The notes: generated from the sequence alone by a model not told the origin. Positions 22,846 to 34,276 are shown, numbered from the stretch's first letter. The stretch is DNA of 64,000 nt from Semisulcospira habei (GCA_036245525.1 BTPG01000003.1:157306439-157370438); one strand, 5' to 3'. Numbers and translations: made by a program.

Positions 22846-23502
22846 ATTATAGTATGATAGACGATATTCATCCCCCGGGGGTCCCCGCCCGCCACCGAGC
22901 CCAACAAGGGAAAGTGCAATTGTCGGCGGGTCTCACTCCAGCCGACGCACAATGGAGACTGCCCGAAAGATATACTCAAGGGGGTAAGCCCGATTGAACC
23001 GTTTGAGCCACCGCCTTCTATCACACTGTTGAATACAGGGGAATACTGGCGTAAAGCACCCAATCAGCATCAGAGGCTATAGCATGGTGCTCCGTATAAC
23101 AACCCGCATGTCAACAGGGGGATAGGGCTCGACGTGACAAGAGCCGATTGACTAGGCCGGTACGACTAGCCTCCCGTTTAGGCAGAAGTCAAGGCCAAAG
23201 TGGAGTGTTTCAGCCACCAGGATCCTCTTCTCCCCCGACACGGGTCTCCAAGCACGGCAAACACTTGGGATCCAAAGGACCAAAAGCTCACGCGTATTTT
23301 TAAGGACCAATCCAACACTTTTTAAGACCTGGGTAAGCACAGCTCCTTAAAAACCGGACCAGTGAAAAAGACTGAACAACATATCTGCTGACATCAAGTC
23401 CTAATCCTGGACAAAGATGGCACCCGTCTGCTAGCCCACTCAGTCAGGGACCGAGTGGACTACCCACCCACGCCACGTGGAGGCCGGTGCCGCCGGGTAG
23501 GC
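22846..23502 (-). promoter_or_regulatory. Nimb-1 5' UTR
   Basis: This 657-bp GC-rich leader starts GCCTACCCGGCGG and is conserved in Nimb-2 (55678-56352) and Nimb-3 (56537-56967 plus 58297-58540). It should contain the internal pol II promoter as in other I-type elements. No motif was confirmed, and the small ORFs in it are not conserved in frame. Confidence 0.5.
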
Positions 23503-23515
23503 CAGACCAATAGAG
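23503..23515. repeat. TSD of Nimb-1 (5' side)
   Basis: Second exact copy of CAGACCAATAGAG. Confidence 0.95.
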
Positions 23516-24220
23516 CTATTCAGATAAATTGCATTAGCCAGTCCGGCACTAAAATAAAACGAAGCCAGCTGGGCCGAGTCCACACTGACAGCCAGCGAGG
23601 GGTCCCCACCAAAACAACCGAGGCGTGATTTCTCTTTGTGCACTGCTTCGTCTTTGAACCCCATACGCCACCGTGTACGGATCCTCGTGTATCCTTACAG
23701 ACTGAGTGATTCTTATGAGCTCCTGCCGAATCAGGTCATATGGATCTGTGCGTCAGACTCAGAAGTTTCGTTTCACACTCAAAATTGTGCTGATGCAAGT
23801 TTGCAAATATCTACATATATTTGTCATATTCGGACACCCGTGAAAGCTATTTCAGATCTCAACAGCAAAGCTAGCTCATGAGCATCTATTTCTCTTGTGA
23901 TAGCTTGACTTTCGTTCTTATATTTATTCAGCCATCGCCATTCACCTGTAGTGTAGGAGGCAATAGCCGTTTATCAAAAGCATGTACAGCCAAACAGCTC
24001 TGTGTGAATCCCACTTTAAAAAGCACCGATGTGTAGTTGTGTTTGTTTGCAATCATTAATCGAAATTCAGCAAACACCACTCCGGGCAGGGATGCTCGAT
24101 AGCCTTGGTTGGCAGATCTCATTCGAGAAGGAAAACTCCGAGGAAAAACCTGAGTAGATGGGACCCATAAGCCTTGGTCGGCAATCCATCTAGGAGAAGG
24201 ATACTCCAAAACTAAACCAT
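23516..24220. other. No gene recognised
   Basis: Spacer between Nimb-1 and LINE-2. Several CATGAG/GGATCT words recur as in Family-X regions, but no element ends are definable. Confidence 0.4.
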
Positions 24221-24571
24221 CCTGTGCTCCCAGGAAAGGCCTTTTGACCAGGAGCTAAGGGTGAGGTAACCCCGACAGAAACCCCGAGTGCTGAAGACGG
24301 AGGTACTGGGCTGCACAGCGCACTCTAATAAACCACAGTACCATGCATATACAGCCATATGACACTTGGAGATGGATTCAAGAGGAATGGTGCTCGCCCT
24401 GTGGAGTCTCACCAGGCAGGTGCAGTACCGGGCTCTGCGCCTCTTTAGAGCCCACCCCCAGCGACTGGAGGACCTTCCCGACTGTCTCGAGGAGCCAGGG
24501 GACTGGGAAGTAGAGCGACTGGCCAGCGAAAAAACAAGACCAGAGACAAAGAAAAAGCCAATGTGAACATC

Positions 24572-27500
24572 ATGCACTGGAATGCCGAAGGGGTTACCAA
24601 CAAGAAAACAGAACTAGAGCACTTTCTGCATGAAAACAGCATAAACATCTGCTGTATACAAGAGACACACCTGCAAGAAGGGAAACCCTTTAAGGTCAGA
24701 GGATATCAGGTCTTCCGAAGTGATCGCCAAGGGAGGAAGAAAGGGGGGGTTATGACCCTAGTTAGAAACAACCTGAATGCCAGCGAAACCAGGAGATTCA
24801 TGGAAGAGGCAGAATACATCCAGGTCAAGGTAACCACCAGTGACAGCACCCTTGACCTTGTCAACTACTACTGCCCTAATGATAAGTTGCTGTCCCTCGA
24901 CACTATCCAGGTCCCGGACAGTGGATTCCTCATCACTGGTGACTTCAACAGCCAGTCCCAGAGTTGGGGATATGACACACTGGACAAGAGAGGAGAAGAG
25001 ACATTGAGGAGTGGCAAGATGAAAACCACCTGATACTTGCCAATGACCCTGAGGACCAACCTACCTTCTACTCTCGCCGCTGGCACACCACCACTACACC
25101 GGACCTGGCGCTTTGCACTGAAGATGTTCATAAGTGCCTCAGCAGAACAGTAGGACCACAGCTAGGAGGAAGTGACCACCGCCCTATCCTCCTAACCCTA
25201 AAAGGATGCACAGCAGCTAGCTCGCCACACCGGCCAAGATGGAACTACCGAAAGGCAGACTGGCGCTTGTTCAGTATCCGAACAAATGAGATAATGCAAG
25301 ACCTCGCTGTGTCTGGAAGGAACATCAACAATGTGGTCAGAGAGTTTAATGACATTATCAGTAAGGCAGCCAAGGAATCCATACCTCGAGGGGTCCGGAA
25401 AAACTACACCCCATACTGGACCGCAGATCTTCAGAAAGCACATGACAACCTCACTAGGGCCAGAGAAGACGCTGAAACCAACCCCAGCCAAGAAAACAAC
25501 ATCAAGCTACAACACAGTAAGGCCCAGTATCTGAAGATGAAGTTGGAGTGCACAAGAAGAAGTTGGAGAGAGAAGACTGCAAGACTAAACATGGACAGGG
25601 ACACCACAAAGTTGTGGAGACTGACCAAGGCGTTGAACGATGAGGGCACCAGGAAACAGAAGATCACCTTGGAAGAAGAAGGGAAAGCATTGACTGGTAG
25701 GAAAGCTGCAAACATGTTTGCACAGATCTATGCGAAAGAAAGTGACATCACTGTCCCACGAATGCTTGCGAAAGAAATCAGACAGGAAGAAAGAGAGAGA
25801 ACAAGAGATGTGAACATCCATGATGCAATGAAGAAGGACATCACCCTTCCAGAACTGAAGATGGCCATCAAACAAAAAAAACATCAAACAGCTGAAGAAG
25901 AAAAAATCTCCAGGTCCAGACAGCATCTCAAACGAGATGTTACAACACCTTGGCAACACTGCCTTAATGAAGCTACTGGACATCTTTAACCACAGCTGGA
26001 GAGGAGGTCAGGTACCCCCGTGCTGGAAGGAAGCCAGGATGATCCCAATTTTGAAGAAAGGAAAAAATAAGTCCAAAGCCCTGAGTTATTGCCCCATCAG
26101 CCTGACAAGTTGTGTGTGCAAGACCATGGAGCGCATCATCAACAAGCGCCTGCAGTGGTACCTGGACTCTGAGAGCATTATCGTGCCAGAGCAAGCTGGC
26201 TTCAGAAGCTACAAGAGTACAGAAGACCAGACAACACACCTTGCACAGGTCATAGAAGATGCCTTTCAAGATCAGAAGGTGACATTAGCTGCCTTCATTG
26301 ACCTACAGAAGGCTTTCGACAAGGTGTGGAAGGATGGTCTCCTTGTGAAACTCCTTCGCAGTGGCATCCAAGGGAATATGTACCGGTGGACCAAGTCATA
26401 CCTGCATAATCGCAGAGCCCGTGTGACAGTGGATGGGTACTGTGGCCAAGAAGTGCTGTTGCGTCAGGGGGTGCCACAGGGGGGAGTCCTGTCACCGACA
26501 CTGTTCATACTTTTCATCAACGACCTTGTGCCAGAGCTACCAAAAGGAGTACACGCAGCCCTGTACGCAGACGACCTGGTACTCTGGTGCACAGAAGAGT
26601 ATGCAACAACTGCTACATACAGGATGCAGCTAGCCCTGGACAGGCTGACAGACTGGACCAACAACTGGTGTGTGACCATCAACACAGAAAAATCATCAGC
26701 CACACTCTTCTCTCTCTCCAACAAGGCAAAGGCTGGCAACCTAACACTGGGCAACACCCCGCTGCGGTATGAAGACCAACAGACATACTTGGGAGTCACC
26801 CTTGACAAGAGGCTGACGTGGAAGCCGCACATTTGGAATGCAGAAGCGAAAGCTAGAAGAAAGCTGAACATCATGAGAAAACTGGCTGGAACACAATGGG
26901 GAGCCAATGAAAAGATCCTCAAAAATGTATATCAAGGCACAGTGAGTACGGATCTAATGCATGGTTGACGGCAGCCCAGTCACACCAGCAGACCATTGAC
27001 AGAGTTCAGAACCAGGCACTGCGTATCATCACCGGCGCAATGAGATCCACACCAATTGAAAAGATGGAAGAGACAACGGGCATCCCACCCCTGCGCATGA
27101 GAAGAGATTGCAAAGCCTTGATACAGTCCACAAAGGTCAAGTCTTCCAAAGACCATCCTATGAACGCTAGGATGAAACAACCAACCTCAGGGAGACTGAA
27201 AAGATCAAGCTTTGTGAAGGAGACGAGAGCACTGCAGAGAAAACACCAGGCAAAGCTGCCTGCGCAGGTAGAGGCTCCGAATCCTGCTAGCGACCTTCCA
27301 CCTTGGGAAAGTAAGCCAGAAAACATCACCATCTCTTCCACGGTACCCTACATCACCACCAGATGAGCACAGCACTGTGAGCAAGAAAGCCCTGACACTG
27401 GCCATGCTCGAAGAAAAGTATCCCCAGGAAGCATGGATACGGGCATACACCGATGGATCAGCCACAGATGCAGTTCAGGATGGAGGGGCTGGGGTGTACA

Positions 27501-27868
27501 TTCAGTACCCAAACGGAAAATGGCAGGCAGAGGCAGTACCAACAGGCCTTCACTGCACAAATTACAGAGCTGAGGTGGAAGCCCTAGTCCGCGCAGCTAA
27601 CACCCTTAGTGGCACTGCAGACCCTGATGCCCAGATTGTCTTCCTTACTGATGCCATGTCTGTCCTTGAGGCAGCAACAGCAAGCAAACTGCCACGTATA
27701 CAAGAGGCACTGCAAAGCATCAAGTGCACCAGACTGGTGCTGCAGTGGATCCCTTCACACTGTGGCATCTACGGCAATGAAGAAGCTGACATAATGGCAA
27801 AAGTGGGCGCAGAGAAAGAACAAGATGAAAATGGAGTCAGCTTCACAGAGATGAAGACCATCATATAA
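24572..27868 (+). pseudogene. LINE-2 ORF2 (endonuclease, RT, RNase H), four frameshifts
   Basis: The endonuclease starts MHWNAEGV and includes CCIQETHL, GDFNSQSQSWGYDT and, in the next frame, GGSDHRPIL. RT has CPISLTSCVCKTMERI, AGFRSYKSTEDQ, FIDLQKAFDKVWK, GVPQGGVLSPTLF, ALYADDLVL and YLGVTLDKRLTW. RNase H has RAYTDGSATDA, NYRAEVEAL, FLTDAMSVLEA and a WIPSHCGIYGNEEAD motif. Frame changes near 25000, 25875 (an A-run), 26950 and 27350 show it is dead. The ORF is cut at 27861-27868 by piggyBac and continues at 31573. The ATG at 24572 is the likeliest start because MHWN is the usual endonuclease beginning. Confidence 0.88.
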
Positions 27869-27873
27869 GCCTG

Positions 27874-27893
27874 GCGTCCCATTTTTGGGACGC
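27874..27893. repeat. piggyBac subterminal palindrome (left)
   Basis: A 20-bp near-palindrome, GCGTCCCA-TTTT-TGGGACGC, begins 12 bp inside the left terminal repeat. The same motif recurs at 28223-28242 and twice near 31368-31442. Confidence 0.85.
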
Positions 27894-28222
27894 TACAATT
27901 TCAACCCCTTCAGACCTAAACATGAAGACTACTGTCATCAATGCATGCTACAATAGATAAAGGGACACTACCGCATTCCATTCAACCTGAAATGAGGATC
28001 ATCTCCCTTGATTACCACGTACAGCAGCCATTTGTAATCACAGGTTGACTGCTTTTGAGGTTCAGCATGGCATCAAGAATAAGGTGAGTGAATAATTTTT
28101 CCTGTGATCAACTTTTTGATGAGGTCACTGAAGATAAAATGGTCCTCTACATGTAATCTGAAAATGTGTCTCTCAGTTTTTAATAGAAGTTCAAAATATT
28201 TATATTAGAAGGTGCTGAAGTG

Positions 28223-28265
28223 GCGTCCCAAAAATGGGACGCTAGGACTGAGAGGGTAGGGGTTT
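28223..28265. repeat. piggyBac internal inverted copy of right subterminal repeat
   Basis: Inside intron 1 the palindrome GCGTCCCA-AAAA-TGGGACGC and the adjoining CTAGGACTGAGAGGGTAGGG are the reverse complement of the two tandem units at 31340-31449. Confidence 0.85.
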
Positions 28266-28435
28266 TTTCACATGAAGAATTTGTTGTTATTGATATTTTT
28301 CAGGACTTACACTGTCCATGATGTGATCAGCATGTTAGAGGAAGACGGGACTTTTGAGACAGCCAATATTTACATCAATCCTCCCCCACTTGATGAATTG
28401 ATGGATGAAGATAGTGCCGAGGAGGACGATGGAGG

Positions 28436-28817
28436 TTTGATTGATTGATTGTACATTGCTTAACGTCCCGACAGCAACAAGGCTTTCTCAGGACGTGCCT
28501 GCACTGCTTGTGGAAAAAAAAAAGAATATTGAATGTATGTCACCAGCCGGTCCAATACGTTAAATAAACCTACAACATGGGGCCTAAATAAAGCCAAGAC
28601 CATTTAGCAACACACATCCAATATCAAGAGATACAGGCAGCGCAGACAGTAGGGAGAGTTTAAAAAGAGAAAATACAGGTGAATGGACCAAGGGTAGACA
28701 GAAACACATGCCCCAGAATACAGAAGAAAATCCACCCTGTGGGGCTGACCAGGGTGACCCTGGGAACTAAAAAGTAGTTACCCCACCCAAGTCCCCCAGG
28801 GCAGACCCGGGTGGGGG
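28436..28817 (-). mobile_element. SINE-A copy 1 (in piggyBac exon 2)
   Basis: A ~382-bp short retroelement lies antisense to the host, with tail (TTGA)n on the plus strand. It is flanked by the 12-bp TSD GGACGATGGAGG at 28424-28435 and 28818-28829. The 5' end (CCCACCCGGGTCTGCCC, minus strand) and the 3' end (AAGCCTTGTTGCTGTCGGGA, then CGTTAAGCAATGTACAATCA) match the other four copies. No protein is encoded. Confidence 0.95.
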
Positions 28818-31339
28818 GGACGATGGAGGGACGGTTGACAATCTAAATGGCCGCCAGCTCTCTGCTGCAGCAGAAGTCACGGTTTTGAGACAAGGGATTC
28901 GGACGCACTATGCTGCAGAGTTCAACACACAGGAGAATGTAAATTCTGATCTACAGGTGGTCTAAACTGAATCAAATGTGACATTCATTCATCGCCTTTA
29001 CGCACCCCCATCCTCCTCCCCATCACTTAGCACAGATGATGAGAAGCAACAGTGTTCAAAGTAGGCAAACATTACATCAAAATGCTCTCTTCTTTTGCGT
29101 TGTCATACTGATTTGAAATTACATTGAGATTTTGACCATTCTTTTTCCCAGGCATTATTACCATTCAGTTTGCCATTCTGTTATCTCAGGTTCATTCCCC
29201 CGCTGGAGATGCCTATGCTGTTGCTGAAGACCAGGAACCTGGGACTTCTCAGCCTTCAGCACCAACTCCATCTACTTCAGATGGCAGGACTGGGAAGAGG
29301 AAAACCCCACCCACAGCTGCCTCAGCATCCAGCAAGACCAGCAGAACGGCTACTGGATCAAAGGCAAAGCAGAAGACTGTTCGTGAATGGAGAAGAGTGG
29401 ACCTCACTGGCAGGATGAAGGATCGTTTCAAGTGGAATAGTCAACCTTATGATGCTGCTCTCTTACGAAGTGATCCACATGAACTGTTTGAACTCTTTTT
29501 TGATGACGACGTTGTTGAAATGATTGTCCAGTTCAGTATCACTTATGCGAGGTCAAAAGGAAATCATTAATTCTCGGTCAATTCTGGGGAGATGAGGACA
29601 TTTTTGGCCATCCTTCTGCTTTCAGGGTACAACACTGTGCCTCGGCGCAGAATGTATTGGTCTCAGGGTGATGATGTCAGGAATGTAGCTGTTGTGTCAG
29701 CAATGACCCGAGACCGATTTGATGACATAATGCGCTACCTGCACCTCTCCGACAATGCCCGCCTGGATGCAGAAGACAAGATGGCAAAAGTTCGCCCTCT
29801 GATGTCCATGCTGAATGAGAGGTTCCTCAAATACTTCATCAAGACTCAAAACTTGAGCATTGATGAGAGCATGGTGCCCTACTATGGGAGACATGGTTCT
29901 AAATAATTCATTCGTGGCAAACCCATCCGCTTTGGTTTCAAAGTCTGGGTCCTCACAACCCCACTGGGATATGCACTCCAGTTTGACCCCTACCAGGGAG
30001 CAAGAGGGAGACAGACAGAGGTACCAGGTCTTGGAATGGGGGGTTCCGTTGTCATTGACCTGATCAGTGAACTTCAACAAGACGACTCATATCACCTAAC
30101 GTTTGACAACCTCTTCACGTCTCTGCCCCTTGTCGACTATCTCACAAAGAAAGGTATCGGTTGTACCGGAACCATCCGCGCGAATCGCACCGAAGACTGC
30201 CCTCTGATGCCAGTGAATGAGATGGGGAAGACGAAAAGGGGGACATATGACTATATGCAGGATACCAGAAATGGTCTTGTCGTGGTCAGATGGAACGACA
30301 ACAGTGTTGTGAATACTGTGTCCAACATGGTTGGCGTGGAGCCTGTTCAAACAGCCAAACGCTGGTCAAGAGCTGAGAGGAAGAGGATCGAGATAGTCCA
30401 GCCCTTTGTGATCAAGCACTACAACAGCACTATGGGCGGAGTTGATCGAATGGATCAAAATGTCGACAAGTACAGAACCAGCATCAGGTCAAAGAAGTGG
30501 TGGTGGGCCCTGTTCGCATACTGCCTCAACCTCTGCGTGCAACAGGCCTGGCACCTGTACAGGGCGACGCCTACAGGCAATGAAGCACCACTGGACCTCT
30601 TGGGCATCCGTCGGGCCATAGTCCGTACTTATTTGGCCAAAACCCCCAAGACCAAGGGAGCTGGACGACCCTGCGTCAGGACTCCCACCCTGGACAAGCG
30701 GGTTTCCCCTGCTGTGAGGTTTGATGGAAAGGACCACATGGTTCAGCCGTGGCCGACCCAGCTGCGCTGTGCCTCATGTGGGAAGAAGACGATGAGACGG
30801 TGCTCCAAGTGCCACCTGGGTGTCCATGACCGGTGTTTTGTGGCCTTCCACAGCCAGTAACATTCGCCTGTAGCTCTGCTATGGCTTAAAGTGCTGAGAT
30901 TATTGATATCGCTACCAGCAACTTGGCTTCACTGACTGCCTTTTTTCCCCAGTCAAAATGCATGTCAAGGATTTGTAACTGTGCTGAATATGACCAATAT
31001 GTGTTAGTCAGTATACATGTCAAGGATTTAGAAGTCACTTACTTTAACCATTATCCTATTTTCCCCCTTTCTTTCACCACTTCTGATTTTCATGTTCACG
31101 AGTTTATTTCAGTTTCTGAAATGTTTGGCTACTCAATGTTTTTGTCCAATTTATGGAACTTCATTGATTGTGACCATTATGTTGCTAGTCTTTGTGCTGT
31201 TAAGGTTTAAAACTTAAAACTAATTATTTTATCAATTAATGTTCATGTCCAGATTTTTGTTTTGTTGTTTGAAACACTTTGTTGCCAAGTAAAATTACAA
31301 AGAGAACGCTTCTTGTCATGTTATCTTCATGAAAGTGAA

Positions 31340-31449
31340 TGCAAAAACCCCTACCCTCTCAGTCCTAGCGTCCCATTATTGGGACGGTACTATGTGCAAA
31401 AACCCCTACCCTCTCAGTCCTAGCGTCCCATTTTTGGGACGGTACCATG
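31340..31449. repeat. Two 55-bp tandem units with palindromes, piggyBac right end
   Basis: The units start at 31340 and 31395. Each reads TGCAAAAACCCCTACCCTCT and on through CAGTCCTAGCGTCCCA..TGGGACGG. They are probably transposase or accessory binding sites. That role is inferred from their subterminal position and inverted counterpart at 28223. Confidence 0.85.
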
Positions 31450-31572
31450 TCATGTCCTACATATAAAAATCGGACAGCTAGCAAACAATCTCTGCTGGAT
31501 ATGCTCAAAATGCACCAAAAACAACATTGTTACACTACTTTCTCACAAAATAAAAATTCAGGCTTATATGGG

Positions 31573-31904
31573 TTAAGTCTGTGTACAGACCACCACAACG
31601 GCCCCTAGACAGTTACCATCAGCTGTCCAGACAAGAGCAGGTGACCATCTTTCGTCTGAGGACCGGGCACAACCGACTCAATTTCCACCTGCACAGACGC
31701 TTCCACCTCGTGCCATCTCCCCTGTGCCCTTGTGGAGAAGCAGAGCAGACCGCAGAGCACATCCTCCAGGACTGTGGGAACCACCAGCCGCTGAGGGAGG
31801 AGATATGGCCGAAGCCCGCCACTCTACAAGAGAAACTGTACGGGCCTGTGGAGGCGCTACAGAAGACCACAGATTTCATTTTGAGAGCCAAACTCCAAGT
31901 GTGA
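31573..31904 (+). pseudogene. LINE-2 ORF2 C-terminus (continuation after piggyBac)
   Basis: The frame resumes at the TTAA and encodes KSVYRPPQ..., RLRTGHNRLNFHLHR and the zinc-type motif CPCGEAEQTAEHILQDC that ends I-type ORF2 proteins. It stops with TGA at 31904, and the element ends shortly after in an AAGAAGAAG run. This separate piece shows that the RNase H reading frame at 27868 stops only because of the insertion. Confidence 0.88.
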
Positions 31905-31932
31905 CGGCGTTCGAGAAGAAGAAGCAAACACC

Positions 31933-32210
31933 ACACAAATGTAAGAATGTACCCTCAAATATTTCTGGCGTCTCAAAGATTGTCACGAGTTCTTTAAGCC
32001 CTGTGTGGGTTAATGTGGATCTATGCCAAATCTCCACACAACCGGCAGGTCCACGGTACGTCGAGCTGGAAGCAAGATTTGAAAAGCTTGATATTAATTG
32101 ACACCAGTGTACCTCGGGTACAGTTTAAACAATGGCCTATGTATATAGGGTACAGTTTCCTACAAAGTATACTATAGCGACCACTTTAGCACTTTTGGTG
32201 CAAAGCACGG
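31933..32210 (-). repeat. Family-X dispersed repeat (minus copy)
   Basis: The reverse complement matches 16866-17180 in colinear blocks, from CTAAAGTGGTCGCTATAGTA to the TTACATTTGT end. It begins only a few bases after the LINE-2 3' end, so it flanked or received that LINE. Confidence 0.65.
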
Positions 32211-33641
32211 TATGCATGTGTATACATTGCGTGTGTGCGTGTCCACATATGTATGTAAACACAAGAATGTCCGATATTTGTTTACGCACAAGCTTGAAGG
32301 TTGGGCAAATGCTTTATTTAATGGGTGCCCAAGAGATCCTCCAAGAATATTAACATTTGGATGTCTCATTGAAGAATTAACAGCCTGTTTATATAAAGTC
32401 CATTGACCCACATTATTGTCTGTTGACATCCTTCGACCTTGATAGTAAATCTAAGTTTTTGGAAACAGTGCGATCTTGCGCTCATGGGTGGCACTGGAAA
32501 AAACGTTGAATCCTGAAGCGAGGGTCTTGGGGTACTTTTTAATTGGAAAAAAAAAAAAAAAAAAAACGGAAATCCCGCTGTAGCCGGAAAGGTCCCACCC
32601 ATGTGCTCTGTAACTGAACATTTGTGTACACGTTTCATCAGTCATGTGGCCCAATGAATAATGTTGGTGAAATGCAGACGCATGCGTCACAAAAGCCAAA
32701 TCCTGGGCTGTTGCAGTTTAGATTTGTTACCAACATTGTGTCAAAACTGTAAATTGCTTATTCAGTTCATAGTGAGATAAGTACATGAGCCACCAAAATG
32801 TAAGAAAACTTCAATAGTCTGGCAGTACAAGCCTGCAACTGCCGAATTTCAGCTAATTTAACCACAGAAACGGATGTAACGGCACATCAAATCAGCTGCG
32901 TTAAGACACTGTGAGCAGTGCCCATCAGCTGATAATGCCCGCACAAGCCAGTGCCAAATTATATATGGGCTGCGCCACAGCAGTCCTACATCGAAGTGCT
33001 TTCAGTCTTGGTATAGTATAAGAGCCAGACCCACCCACCGTGCACATCCCACCCCCAGATTTTCTTAGCTTGTCCTACAATGAGTAAGCCATATTCCCAT
33101 GTGAATGTATTGTCATTATTTCATCATGTACATACATTTGTCTTGCATATATATACAAATATTGAGGTCACATTATTAAGTACCACATCAAGATCTGTGC
33201 CAAGCCATACTGGAGAATGTGGTGCTGTCTGGCTGTATGCCGATTACCACCTCACATTGGATTATTGCAGACATTAAAGGTGTGCAAGAATTTCCCTAAC
33301 AAAAGAATAATCACACTTGAAAAGACAACACAATTTGTTTCTTCTTCTTTCTTAACAAGTACATATAGTCCATTCTTGTCTTTACATGTATTTTGACCAA
33401 TTTAAAACTGCAAATTTTATCAATCGTCGTCTTCTTGTCCTTTATTATCATGCTTCTTTTTTTTGTTGGAAATGTTTTTGCACTTGGCAGTTACCTTTTT
33501 CAGTCTGCATAGCATGCAAGAAATCTCATGGTTTTAAACTTAATCCTACTTGCTTTGCTGCTGTGACTTTCGTAAAACTGTCAAGTGAGATTATCAGTTT
33601 CACCTAAATGAACACCATCATAAGAATCTATACATGCAAGT
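32211..33641. other. No gene; one short MITE
   Basis: Apart from the MITE at 32483-32603 I see no element or coding exon. ORFs here are short and composition-driven. Confidence 0.5.
32483..32603. mobile_element. ~120-bp MITE-like repeat, copy 1
   Basis: Ends CATGGGTGG and CCACCCATG are inverted repeats. The interior GAAGCGAGGGTCTTGGGG..CTTTTTAA is shared with 39931-40058. An A-run has expanded in the middle. Confidence 0.6.
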
Positions 33642-33720
33642 GCATTAGAAAGCAAGTCAGTTATTTGTGTTTAACGCTGAGCAGGCAACCAAGGCCATCA
33701 CACAGAGGGCATTAGAAAGC
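33642..33720 (-). mobile_element. Ultra-short Nimb 3'-end insertion with TSD
   Basis: The 12-bp repeat GCATTAGAAAGC at 33642-33653 and 33709-33720 flanks only ~55 bp matching the last bases of the Nimb 3' UTR (plus strand: GTTATTTGTGTTTAACGCTG, then AGCAGGCAACCAAGGCCATC). It is a 5'-truncated retrotransposition event that copied little more than the 3' hairpin and tail. Confidence 0.85.
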
Positions 33721-34276
33721 GAAGTCAACAGGTATGATTATGTACAACCAAATTCCTATCCACACCCATCCAATTTTCTGTAAACTAGTATAAAATTTGC
33801 ACGTAGAAATAAGACGAGGTACTATACTGTGTACAAGAGATTATACTGTATAGTCTCTTGTTCAATTTTAAAACAGTATTTGTGAATGGGTGCACAAATC
33901 CAAGGATGGTATTTTTAATGTTGATTTTTTTAAACCCGAGTTGGACACAGATATACCTTTCAAGGTGCTGTGGAAGACTGGAGACGCAAACATTTTCAAC
34001 ATAGCACATGCAAGCAGTACCTGGTTATCATTTCACACCAACAATCTCTACAAGTACAACACAGTATGCAGAACACAAAATTATCGAATCATTAAAATTT
34101 ATTGCAATACATTTTCATAAATGCAATACAATATATGGTAGTGTTGTGCACTGCAATTAAAAAAATTTCCAATGAACCTTAGTAACAGATGCAATGAGAA
34201 ACTTTAAATGTTTAAAATGCAGCATGTACAACTACAGAAAATAGAGGGATATGAGAATGATTGGCTGATGAGAACA
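33721..34276. other. No gene recognised
   Basis: AT-rich sequence downstream of TMA7; nothing supported. Confidence 0.5.

Larger units (their letters stand above)
17491..23502 (-). mobile_element. Full-length I/Nimb-like LINE, copy Nimb-1
   Basis: This is a complete 6,012-bp non-LTR retrotransposon on the minus strand, bounded by a 13-bp TSD. Its order is 5' UTR (22846-23502), ORF1 with three CCHC knuckles, ORF2 with AP-endonuclease, reverse transcriptase and RNase H, and a 3' UTR ending in a conserved hairpin and (TAAC)n. RNase H plus a knuckle ORF1 and a short tandem tail place it in the I superfamily; Nimb is my best guess. The 5' terminus GCCTACCCGG is shared by all three copies in the window, so it is the true start. 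Two frameshifts make this copy non-autonomous. Confidence 0.92.
28067..30860 (+). pseudogene. piggyBac transposase, three exons, two stops and a SINE insertion
   Basis: Exon 1 is 28067-28083 (MASRI plus AG, donor GTGAGT). Exon 2 is 28304-28956 (TYTVHDVISMLEEDGTF...), with a SINE-A at 28436-28817. Exon 3 is 29190-30860. Phases join cleanly. The conserved piggyBac core shows the three catalytic Asp contexts: SIDESMVPYYG, TFDNLFTS and GGVDRMDQ. A Cys-rich C-terminal domain follows (CASCGKKTMRRCSKCHLGVH), which in the family binds the ends. In-frame TAA codons at 29568-29570 and 29904-29906 interrupt an otherwise open frame, so the protein is not made full length. The donor after 28956 (CAG|GTGGTC) is weaker than the first. 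Confidence 0.9.
27861..31572 (+). mobile_element. piggyBac DNA transposon inserted in LINE-2
   Basis: The 3,712-bp element has terminal inverted repeats CATATAAGCCTG (27862-27873) and CAGGCTTATATG (31559-31570). The right end is GGG followed by the expected TTAA (31573-31576). At the left the TTAA and first few bases are missing (ACCATCATATAAGCC), so one end has been eroded and the element is immobile. It encodes a spliced transposase on the plus strand and contains subterminal GCGTCCCA...TGGGACGC palindromes near both ends. Its insertion interrupts LINE-2 ORF2, and a SINE-A later landed in exon 2. Confidence 0.92.
24221..31925 (+). mobile_element. LINE-2: second RNase H LINE, split by piggyBac
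   Basis: The left part (24221-27861) carries a leader, endonuclease, RT and RNase H. The right part (31573-31925) carries the ORF2 C-terminus and an AGAAGAAGAAG-type 3' end. Between them is a 3.7-kb piggyBac. Joining the parts at the TTAA restores one reading frame (FTEMKTII, then KSVYRPPQ), proving one LINE interrupted by one insertion. The leader text GAGCTAAGGGTGAGGTAACC is shared with the non-autonomous repeat at 35768-36239. It belongs to a different family from Nimb: the catalytic box is YADD and the tail is AAG-rich. Confidence 0.85.

Noticed and set aside
22800..23063. ORF in the Nimb-1 5' UTR
   Set aside because: Not conserved in frame between copies; treated as leader.
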